The notes beneath the pieces are model-generated. The model was not told where the DNA came from. It saw nothing but the letters and a program-made list of their open reading frames with translations, and ran no database searches. From Amycolatopsis nigrescens CSC17Ta-90 (GTDB taxonomy: Bacteria; Actinomycetota; Actinomycetes; Mycobacteriales; Pseudonocardiaceae), in contig NZ_ARVW01000001.1 of assembly GCF_000384315.1 (NCBI RefSeq), forward strand, positions 4,278,157 through 4,342,156: a stretch of DNA of 64,000 nt, read 5' to 3'. A program made the translations under genes and the position numbers. Shown here piece by piece: positions 34,701 through 44,037 of the stretch (the stretch's first letter is position 1; each line of letters begins with the position of its first letter).

Positions 34701-35493
34701 CCTCCCGTAACCGCGCCACCTCGGCCCGCAGTTCCCGCAGCTCGCCGAGGATCTCCAGGTTCGCGGCGGCCTGCGCCTCGGTCTGCTTCGCCTCTTCTTC
34801 CCGGATGTCGTCGCGCAACTGGTCCTCCATCCCGCTGACCACCACCGCGATGAACAGGTTCAACACCGCGAAGCTGGACACCAGGATGTAGATCACGAAG
34901 AAAATCCACGCCATCGGCGCTTGTTCCATGATCTCTTTTGCGATATCCGGCCATGCCTCGCCGGTCATTACCTGGAACAGCGTGAACAGCGAGGTGCCGA
35001 GGTCGCCGAAATTCTCCGCGGAGATGCCGCCGAACAGTTTGGTGGCCATCACCCCGGCGACGAAGATGATCAACGCGAGCAGTGCGGCGATGGAGGCCAT
35101 CCCGGGGATCGCGGCGAGCAGCCCGGAGACCACCTTGCGCATCGACGGCACCACGGAGATCAGCCGCAGCACCCGCAACACCCGCAGCGCGCGCAGCACC
35201 GCGAACGGGCCGGTGGCCGGCACCAGCGCGATCCCGACCACCAGCAGGTCGAACACGTTCCAGGGATCGGTGAAGAACCGGTGGCGGTAGGCGTAGAACT
35301 TGGCCAGCAGCTCCAGCACGAAGATCGACAACGCCAGGTAGTCGAGCGTGTGCAGCAGCCCGCCGTACTCGGCCAGAATCCTGGTGGAGGTCTCCAGGCC
35401 GAGGGTGACCGCGTTGAACACGATCACCGAGATGATGAAGTTCTGGAAACGGCGGTGTTCCACGAACGCCGCCACCCGGTCCCGACTGATCAC
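34681..35493 (-). CDS. Voltage-gated ion channel subunit (one-repeat type)
   Basis: This 270-residue protein has the six-helix layout of bacterial voltage-gated cation channels. S1-S3 lie at about 15-95, S4 is VLRALRVLRVLRLISVVPSMR with arginine every third residue, and S5 and S6 flank a pore loop. The filter region is FQVMTGEAWPDI, related to the TLESW filter of NaChBac-type sodium channels but not identical, so selectivity is uncertain. The C-terminus (about 225-265, EEEAKQTEAQAAANLEIL) is a coiled coil, as in the tetramerising tail of this class. Confidence 0.86.
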   Translation of the reverse strand: MISRDRVAAFVEHRRFQNFIISVIVFNAVTLGLETSTRILAEYGGLLHTLDYLALSIFVLELLAKFYAYRHRFFTDPWNVFDLLVVGIALVPATGPFAVLRALRVLRVLRLISVVPSMRKVVSGLLAAIPGMASIAALLALIIFVAGVMATKLFGGISAENFGDLGTSLFTLFQVMTGEAWPDIAKEIMEQAPMAWIFFVIYILVSSFAVLNLFIAVVVSGMEDQLRDDIREEEAKQTEAQAAANLEILGELRELRAEVARLREATAPHR

Positions 35494-35530
35494 ACCGCTC
35501 CCTGGCTGGGGAAAGTCAACGGGCGGAATC

Positions 35531-36367
35531 CTATCCGCGCTCCTCGGCGGCGAGCCGCCAGAAGGCCGAGACCGGTCCCACTTTCGCGCCCATCGGGTAG
35601 GCGTTGGCCACCGCGTTGGCGACGAACCACTTGCCGAAACGGGCCGCTTCCACCATGTCCATGCCGCGGGCGAGGCCGGCGGTGAGCGCGGAGGCCATGG
35701 TGTCCCCGGCGCCGTGCGTGTGCGGGGTGGCGAAGCGGGTGCCGGGCAGCTCGACGAAGGTGGACCCGTCGAAGAGCAGGTCCACGCATTCCGGATCGGA
35801 CACCAGGTGCCCGCTCTTCACCAGCACGTAGCGCGGCCCGAGCCGGTGCAGCACCACGGCGGCCTGGTGCATCTGGTCGCGGTCGGTCACTTCGATCCCG
35901 GTGAGCAGCCGCACCTCGTCCAGGTTCGGGGTCAGCACGGTGGCCCGTGGCAGCAGCTCGTCGCGCAGGGCGGCCAGCCCGGCGTCGTCGAACAGCGGGT
36001 GGCCGTGCATGGAGGCGGCCACCGGGTCCACCACGAACGGGACCGCCGCGTCCCGGCCGATCTCCGCCTTGTCGCAGGCTTCGGCCACCGCGTGGATGAT
36101 ATCCGCGGAGGCCAGCATGCCGGTTTTCGCCGCCTGCACGCCCATGTCCGAGGCCACCGCCTCGATCTGGCCCGCGACGATCCGCGCCGGGATGTCGGCG
36201 CGGTCGTGCACGCCGAGGGTGTTCTGCACGGTCACCGCGGTCACCGCGACCAGGCCGTGCACGCCACAGGTCAGGAAGGTGCGAAGGTCGGCCTGCAGCC
36301 CGGCGGCGCCACCGGAGTCGGAACCGGCGATGGTCAGTGCGGCCGGCGGGCCCGTAGCTTCACTCAT
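35531..36367 (-). CDS. thiD: HMP / HMP-phosphate kinase, second copy
   Basis: ThiD phosphorylates hydroxymethylpyrimidine and its phosphate. This 278-residue ribokinase-fold protein has TIAGSDSGGAAGLQADLRTF, MGVQAAKTGML, VVDPVAASMHG, LTPNLDEVRLL and the catalytic-base motif HTHGAGDTMASAL. It lies just downstream of another thiD, roughly 60% identical by eye, from which a type B palindrome separates it. It may be specialised for salvage or for a different pyrimidine, or simply be redundant. Confidence 0.9.
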   Translation of the reverse strand: MSEATGPPAALTIAGSDSGGAAGLQADLRTFLTCGVHGLVAVTAVTVQNTLGVHDRADIPARIVAGQIEAVASDMGVQAAKTGMLASADIIHAVAEACDKAEIGRDAAVPFVVDPVAASMHGHPLFDDAGLAALRDELLPRATVLTPNLDEVRLLTGIEVTDRDQMHQAAVVLHRLGPRYVLVKSGHLVSDPECVDLLFDGSTFVELPGTRFATPHTHGAGDTMASALTAGLARGMDMVEAARFGKWFVANAVANAYPMGAKVGPVSAFWRLAAEERG

Positions 36368-36398
36368 ACCGACCAGTGTGAGCGACGGGCCGGATGCC

Positions 36399-36442
36399 CG
36401 TGAAGGCCACCTTGCCTACGTTGAAGGTAGGCAAGGTGGCCT

Positions 36443-36447
<5 letters not shown>
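36399..36447. terminator. Type B intergenic palindrome
   Basis: Perfect 21-bp arms beginning CGTGAAGGCCACCTTGCC pair around a 7-base loop. It lies between the two thiD genes, which point the same way. The stop codon of the upstream thiD (36443-36445) is inside it, so it probably ends or attenuates the thiC transcript before the second copy. Confidence 0.75.
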
Positions 36448-38916
<2,469 letters not shown>

Positions 38917-38919
38917 TCA

Positions 38920-39022
38920 CTCCCTACGCCGGCATTACCCGGTCAGGTTCATGCGGTCGGCGGCACCGGGTCCGGACGCGGACACCAGCCACCCTCTCAG
39001 CCCGCCAAAGCGCGAGCTCCCG
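38920..39022 (-). ncRNA. TPP riboswitch (thiC-thiD)
   Basis: Read on the minus strand the THI-box is complete: GGGAGCTCGCG, GGGCTGAGAGGGTGG, CATGAACCTGACCGGGTAAT and GCCGGCGTAGGGAGTG, ending about 10 bases before the thiC TTG. The ribosome-binding GGAG is part of the aptamer's closing strand, so control of translation is likely. Confidence 0.93.
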
Positions 39023-39066
39023 CTGTGTGTTGTCTCAACGACCATGCCACGCCGGGGTGGCAAACA

Positions 39067-39660
39067 TCAACCCTCCAGCGCCACCGTCACCCCGAACGCC
39101 ACGAACAATCCGCCGGAGGTGCGCTCCAGCGCGCGCCGGACGGACGCCTTGCGCAGCCACTGGCCGATCCTGGTGAGCAGCAGGGCGAGCGAGGTGTACC
39201 AGACGATGTCGACCAGCAGCCAGACCAGCACGCACAGCAGCAGGGGCAGCGGGCCGGAGCCGGCTGGCACGAACTGCGGCAGGAACGAGATCGCGAAAAC
39301 GCCGGCCTTCGGGTTGCTCACGTTGACCAGGAACCCGGACCGGAACCCGGCACCGGGCCGCACTTCCTCGTCCGGGGTGAGCCGGTTGAAGAACAGCGCC
39401 TTGATGCCGAGGTACACCAGGAAGACCGCGCCGCCGATGCGCAGCACGTTGTAGGCGACCTCGGAGGCGACCAGCAGCGCGGACAGCCCGAACACCGCGG
39501 CCAGCCCCCAGAACAGCACGCCCGCCTCGATCCCGGCGATGGTGGCCATCGAGTTGCGGCGCGAGCCTCGTGCGGACTGCTTGATCAGCATGATCGTCGC
39601 GGGGCCCGGCACGAGCGCGATCAGGAAGGCGGCGGGGATGAAAGCGAGCAGGTTCGGCAT
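39067..39660 (-). CDS. LysE family transporter
   Basis: This 197-residue exporter has about six membrane helices and the family pattern FLIALVPGPATIMLIKQSARGSRRNSMATIAGIEAG at the N-terminus, with the conserved GxxxG-type segment and VNVSNPKAGVFAISFLPQF in the middle. LysE/RhtB proteins export amino acids or related solutes. It is divergent from the glucoamylase gene. Confidence 0.88.
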   Translation of the reverse strand: MPNLLAFIPAAFLIALVPGPATIMLIKQSARGSRRNSMATIAGIEAGVLFWGLAAVFGLSALLVASEVAYNVLRIGGAVFLVYLGIKALFFNRLTPDEEVRPGAGFRSGFLVNVSNPKAGVFAISFLPQFVPAGSGPLPLLLCVLVWLLVDIVWYTSLALLLTRIGQWLRKASVRRALERTSGGLFVAFGVTVALEG

Positions 39661-39810
39661 CCCCCGATGATCGCGACCCGCCTCCCGCCCGGCAACGAGG
39701 TTTCCTGGCGGGCGTCCGTCCCGGGCACGACCATCCGAATGGCGCATGCGGAAGTGGCCGATCTGCGCGAAACTGCATTCTTCTGTAACGGTGCAGACGT
39801 GGGGGTGCGC

Positions 39811-41994
39811 ATGCGCAATATCGCTGTTGCCGCGTTGACCGGGCTGCTGGTCACGGGTTTCCTGCCGGCGGCCAGTGGTGCCGCTGCCGGTGATGCCCCC
39901 GGTGCCCCTGGTGCGCATCCGAGCTGGCTGCCCGCGGACAAGACCGGTTTCGGCGGCTCGCGGGACGCGGCGAGCAAGGTCTGGTTCACCCTGCAGGCCG
40001 GCCAGCTGTCCGAGGTGTACTACCCGGACCTGTCCACGCCGAGCGTGCGCTCGCTGAACTTCGTGGTCACCGACGGCCGCAGCTTCGCCACCGTGGACGC
40101 CGAGGTGCCCGGCCAGCAGGTGCGCCGCACCAGTGCCGACGGGCTGACCTACGAGCAGACCGCCACCGACGAGCAGCGGCGATGGCGGCTGCGCAAGACC
40201 TACGTGACCGACCCGGCGCGGTCCACCGTGCTGGTCAGCGTGGACTTCACGTCGCTGACCGGACAGCCGTACCAGCTCTACGCGGTGCTGGACCCGGACC
40301 TGGCCAACAACGGCGCGGACGACTCGGCCCGCTCCGACGGTGGCACCCTGGTGGCCGAGGACTCCACCATGGCCGCCGCCTTCGCCGCGCGGCCCGCGTT
40401 CACCGCGACCAGCAGCGGCTACGCCGGGGTTTCGGACGGCACGACGCAGCTGAAGAAGGGCTTCCAGCTGGAGTCGTACCCGCGCGCCGGCAGCGGCAAC
40501 GTGGTGCAGACCGGGCGGACCTCGGCGGACGGGGTGCGCTCGCGGCAGGTCGAGCTGGCGATCGGCATGGGCAACGGCGAGCGGGCCGCCGCCGACGCCG
40601 CCGATGCCGCGAAATCCTCGCTGCGCCAAGGTTTCCGCCGGGCCGCCGCGGCGAACGAGGCGGGCTGGCGGCGTTATCTCGGCACCGTCAACCGGCCACC
40701 GGCGTCGCTGAAACCGGGCCGCGAACGGGACCTGTACCGGGCGTCGGTGCTGATGCTGGCGGCCAGTGAGGACAAGCAGAACCCCGGCGCGTTCATCGCG
40801 TCGCCGAGCATGCCGTGGAAGTTCGGCAACAACGGACCGGAGTACTCGCCGTCCGGGACCTACCACCTGGTCTGGCCGCGCGACCTCTACCAGATCGCCA
40901 CCGGCATGCTGGCCGCCGGCGACCGGGGCGCGGCCGAACGGTCGCTGGACTACATGTTCGGCGTCCAGCAGCAGCCGGACGGCCACCTGCCGCAGAACAC
41001 CCAGGTGGACGGCACCCCGTACTGGACGTCCATCCAGCTCGACGAGACTGCCTTCCCGATCGTGCTGGCCGAGCAGCTCGGCCGGACCGACCAGAAGACC
41101 TGGCAGTCGGTGCGCAGGGCGGCCGAGTTCCTGCTCGCCTACCGCGGCGAGAACGGCCTGGCGTCGCCGTACACCCAGCAGGAACGCTGGGAGGAGCAGG
41201 ACGGGTACTCGCCGTCCACCATCGCCTCGGTGATCGCCGGCCTGGTCTGCGCGGCGGAGCTGGCCCGGCACAACGGCGCGGCCGCGGACGCCGAGCGGTA
41301 CCTGGCCGCGGCGGACGGGTTCCGCGCCAAGCTGCCCGGCTGGACGGTGACCACCAACGGCCCGCTGTCCCCGGAGCCGTACTTCCTGCGGCTGACCAAG
41401 GACGGCGACGCGAACGCGGGCACCAAGTACAACGTCGGCAACTCCAGCATCACCCTGGACCAGCGCGCGGTGACCGACGCCGGTTTCCTCGACCTGGTGC
41501 GGCTCGGCATCTACGCGCCGGACGATCCGGTGATCCGCAACAGCATCCGGGTCACCGACGAGGACATCGGCTTCAAGACGCCTAAGGGCGAGTACTGGCA
41601 CCGCTACACCGCCGACGGCTACGGCGAAACGGCCACCGGCGAGCAGTGGGACTACCCGTTCCCGCCGGAGAGCCGGACCACCTTCGGCAGGCTGTGGCCG
41701 CTGCTGGCCGGGGAACGCGGGGAGTACGACGTGGCGAACGGCGACCACGCGTCCGCCACCGGCCGGCTGCGCGACCTTGCCATGGCGAGCGGCGCCGGGG
41801 AGACCATGCCGGAGCAGGTCTGGGACCAGCATCCGCCCAGCGGTGGACCGGGCTTCGCGCCCGGCACGCCGACCGCGTCGGCGACCCCGCTGGCCTGGAC
41901 GCACGCCCAGCTGGTCCGGCTGGCCTGGGTGGTGCAGCAGGGCGAGGTCATCGAGCAGCCGCGGGTGGTCCGCTGCCGCTACCTCGGCTGCTGA
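39811..41994 (+). CDS. Secreted GH15 glucoamylase/glucodextranase
   Basis: This 727-residue protein starts with a signal peptide (MRNIAVAALTGLLVTGFLPA, cleavage after ASGA or AAAG). An N-terminal glucodextranase beta-domain (about 35-290, GFGGSRDAASKVWFTLQAGQLSEVYYP) precedes the GH15 (alpha/alpha)6 barrel. Barrel motifs are YHLVWPRDLYQIATGML, RWEEQDGYSPSTIASVIAGL around the likely acid glutamate, and YPFPPESRTTFGRLWPLLAGERG. It releases glucose from alpha-glucans outside the cell. C-terminal domains of longer glucodextranases are absent. Confidence 0.9.
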   Translation: MRNIAVAALTGLLVTGFLPAASGAAAGDAPGAPGAHPSWLPADKTGFGGSRDAASKVWFTLQAGQLSEVYYPDLSTPSVRSLNFVVTDGRSFATVDAEVPGQQVRRTSADGLTYEQTATDEQRRWRLRKTYVTDPARSTVLVSVDFTSLTGQPYQLYAVLDPDLANNGADDSARSDGGTLVAEDSTMAAAFAARPAFTATSSGYAGVSDGTTQLKKGFQLESYPRAGSGNVVQTGRTSADGVRSRQVELAIGMGNGERAAADAADAAKSSLRQGFRRAAAANEAGWRRYLGTVNRPPASLKPGRERDLYRASVLMLAASEDKQNPGAFIASPSMPWKFGNNGPEYSPSGTYHLVWPRDLYQIATGMLAAGDRGAAERSLDYMFGVQQQPDGHLPQNTQVDGTPYWTSIQLDETAFPIVLAEQLGRTDQKTWQSVRRAAEFLLAYRGENGLASPYTQQERWEEQDGYSPSTIASVIAGLVCAAELARHNGAAADAERYLAAADGFRAKLPGWTVTTNGPLSPEPYFLRLTKDGDANAGTKYNVGNSSITLDQRAVTDAGFLDLVRLGIYAPDDPVIRNSIRVTDEDIGFKTPKGEYWHRYTADGYGETATGEQWDYPFPPESRTTFGRLWPLLAGERGEYDVANGDHASATGRLRDLAMASGAGETMPEQVWDQHPPSGGPGFAPGTPTASATPLAWTHAQLVRLAWVVQQGEVIEQPRVVRCRYLGC

Positions 41995-42031
41995 CCACCC
42001 GCCAACAGCGCTTTCCTGCCCCGGCGTACGA

Positions 42032-42080
42032 GCCCAATGTGACGTTTGGTGTCTTCTATTGGCCAAACGTCACATTGGGC
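42032..42080. terminator. Type C intergenic palindrome
   Basis: GCCCAATGTGACGTTTGG and its exact complement form an 18-bp stem around a 13-base loop, between the converging glucoamylase and def genes. A nearly identical copy lies at 58316, also between converging genes; loop bases TTCTATTGG are shared too. Confidence 0.75.
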
Positions 42081-42104
42081 CGGTATGGGGTGGGGAAACG
42101 CGGG

Positions 42105-42665
42105 TCAGGACGCGGCGGGTTCGGGCAGCCAGGAGTTGCCGGGGACGCCCCAGCGGTTCGCCTTGAGCATCTTCTTGGCCGCGCGGGCGTGCCTGCCGAC
42201 CAGGCGGTCCAGGTAGAGGTAACCGTTCAGGTGATCGGTCTCGTGCTGCAGGCAGCGCGCGAAGTAGCCGGTGCCCTCGACCTCGATCGGCTGACCGTCG
42301 AGGTCGAACCCGGTGACCTTGGCCCAGCTCGCCCGCCCGGTCGGATAGGACTCGCCCGGCGCGGACAGGCAGCCTTCCCAGTCGTCGTCCGGGTCCGGCA
42401 TGGTCTCCGGGATCTCCGAGGTCTCCAGCTTCGGGTTGACCACGAGGCCCTTGTGCTGCGTGCCCTCGTCGTCCGGGCAGTCGTAGACGAAGATCCGCAG
42501 GTCGACGCCGATCTGGTTGGCGGCGAGCCCGACCCCCTCGGCGGCGTACATGGTCTCGAACATGTCCTCCGCCAGCGTCCTCAGCTCGTCGGCGAACTCG
42601 GTCACTTCGCGGGTGGGGTTGTGCAGCACTGGGTCGCCGGCGATCCGGATGGGGTGAACGGTCAC
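42105..42665 (-). CDS. def: Peptide deformylase
   Basis: Def removes the formyl group from new N-termini. The 186-residue metalloenzyme has all three motifs: [19 protein letters not shown] (cysteine ligand) and QHETDHLNG (two histidine ligands and catalytic glutamate). The start is GTG 42665. It corresponds to M. tuberculosis def (Rv0429c), and the two next genes on the other strand match Rv0430 and Rv0431. Confidence 0.95.
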   Translation of the reverse strand: MTVHPIRIAGDPVLHNPTREVTEFADELRTLAEDMFETMYAAEGVGLAANQIGVDLRIFVYDCPDDEGTQHKGLVVNPKLETSEIPETMPDPDDDWEGCLSAPGESYPTGRASWAKVTGFDLDGQPIEVEGTGYFARCLQHETDHLNGYLYLDRLVGRHARAAKKMLKANRWGVPGNSWLPEPAAS

Positions 42666-42990
42666 GGCGGCATTTTAGGCTGTGTCTTTCAGGGCGCGCG
42701 ATCGTATGAACGTAGCCAGGCCGCGACCTGGCATGTCTCCTCCCGTCGGGTTGGACGGCGGCCCGCCTCCGCTCATCCGAGCCTTCGGCAAAGCGCGCGC
42801 CGTGGCGGCCGGGTCCCTCCCCGTTCGGGAGGCATCTTTGTCGGTGGTTTCTGGTAGACCATGACGCGCCGGGCGTGATGCCCACGGTGGCCGTCCGGCG
42901 CGTGGTTCAATGGCGGCCGCGGAATGACAACCGTGTATTTCGTCGTTTCGTGGTCTACCGGAGCACCGGACCCTGATTGCGAGGAGTCAG
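42666..42990. other. Structured divergent spacer
   Basis: These 325 bp between def and the DUF3263 gene hold several hairpins: CCTCCCCG/CGGGAGG (42816-42832), ACGCGCCGG/CCGGCGCGT (42864-42872 with 42895-42903) and a wider pair GGTAGACCA/TGGTCTACC (42853-42861 with 42951-42959) that encloses the second one. The nested pairs just upstream of the DUF3263 gene could form a folded leader. No gene is seen. Confidence 0.45.
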
Positions 42991-43314
42991 ATGGACGCCG
43001 CGGAGTCGATGGCTGATGGTCGCCAGCCGTCGCCGCCCGATCCGGCCGCCGGAGGAATGGACGGACTCACCCCGCGCGAGCAGGAAGTGCTCGCCTTCGA
43101 GCGGCAGTGGTGGAAGTACGCCGGCGCCAAGGAGCAGGCCATCCGCGAGCTCTTCGGCATGTCCGCGACCAGGTACTACCAGGTGCTGAACCAACTCATC
43201 GACAAACAAGAGGCGATCGCCGCGGACCCGATGCTGGTGAAGCGGCTGCGCAAGCTGCGGGCCGCGCGGCAGCGCAACCGGGCCGCCCGGCGACTGGGGA
43301 TCGAACTGCCATGA
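42991..43314 (+). CDS. DUF3263 family protein
   Basis: This 107-residue actinobacterial protein contains the DUF3263 core LTPREQEVLAFERQWWKYAGAKEQAIRELFGMSATRYYQVLN (about 28-69), which looks like a helix-turn-helix, followed by a basic tail. It may bind DNA; the function is not known. ATG follows GAGGAG. The stop overlaps the next start (ATGA). The pair is the counterpart of M. tuberculosis Rv0430-Rv0431. Confidence 0.9.
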   Translation: MDAAESMADGRQPSPPDPAAGGMDGLTPREQEVLAFERQWWKYAGAKEQAIRELFGMSATRYYQVLNQLIDKQEAIAADPMLVKRLRKLRAARQRNRAARRLGIELP

Positions 43315-43958
43315 GCCTTCTGGACGGGCTGTCACGCCCGATGAAGCTGGCCGGAGTCGCACTGATCGGGATCGCGCTGGTCGCGGCCGTCATCGGCACC
43401 ACGACCGCACTGACCGGTGGCTCCGACAACACCGCCGCCCCGCCGTCGTCCTCCACCGCGCCTTCGGAGACGGGGCAGGTGCCGCCGCCGTCGTCCCCGC
43501 CGCCGTCCGAGCCGCCGAGCAGCCCGCCGCCCTCACCGAGCACGCCGCCGCCGTCGCCGAGCAGTCCCGCGCCCAGCAGCCCGGCACCGGGCCAGCCGGG
43601 CGCCACCCCCGGCCAGGACGGTGGCCAGCCTGGCGACCAGCAGGCTTCTTCCAAGTGGGTCACCGTGCGCGTCTACAACAACAGCCTGATCCACGGGCTG
43701 GCCGAGCGCGCCGGGGACGACCTCCGCAAGCAGGGCTGGAACGTCGCCGAGGTGAGCAACTACCCCTCCGGCAAGATCCCGACCACCACGGCCTACTACC
43801 GCCCCGGCACGGACGAAGAGGCCGCCGCGAAAGCACTCGGCATCACCTTCGGCATGCGGGTGGAAGCCAGGTTCGAGGGCATCCAGCAGTCCCATCCCGG
43901 AGTGATCGTGATCGTCACCAACGACTACAAGGGCGCCAGCGGCAAGGTCGGCAGCTGA
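43311..43958 (+). CDS. LytR_C-domain membrane protein
   Basis: This 215-residue protein has an N-terminal membrane helix (MKLAGVALIGIALVAAVIGTT), a 65-residue linker of nearly pure Pro and Ser, and a C-terminal LytR_C domain (about 115-210: VTVRVYNNSLIHGLAERAGDDLRKQGWNV, then TTTAYYRPG). The domain is found in cell-wall LCP proteins and in free-standing actinobacterial proteins such as Rv0431, linked to vesicle production in mycobacteria. It is coupled to the DUF3263 gene by a 4-bp overlap. Confidence 0.88.
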   Translation: MSLLDGLSRPMKLAGVALIGIALVAAVIGTTTALTGGSDNTAAPPSSSTAPSETGQVPPPSSPPPSEPPSSPPPSPSTPPPSPSSPAPSSPAPGQPGATPGQDGGQPGDQQASSKWVTVRVYNNSLIHGLAERAGDDLRKQGWNVAEVSNYPSGKIPTTTAYYRPGTDEEAAAKALGITFGMRVEARFEGIQQSHPGVIVIVTNDYKGASGKVGS

Positions 43959-43969
43959 CCCTTCCCCAC

Positions 43970-44022
43970 GCAGCGAAGGCCACCTTGCCTGCGTTCAACG
44001 CAGGCAAGGTGGCCTTCGCTGC
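43970..44022. terminator. Type B intergenic palindrome, 26-bp perfect arms
   Basis: The arms 43970-43995 and 43997-44022 are exact reverse complements beginning GCAGCGAAGGCCACCTTG and meeting at a single C in GCGTTCAACGC. It lies between the converging LytR_C and Cdc48-like genes. It is the longest uninterrupted stem in the window. Confidence 0.8.
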
Positions 44023-44037
44023 ATAGCGGGCAGCGGG

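Noticed and set aside
39067..42066. A 999-codon minus-strand frame over the glucoamylase
   Set aside because: Only the last 197 codons (LysE) are real; the rest is antisense to a signal-peptide-bearing GH15 enzyme with full motifs.
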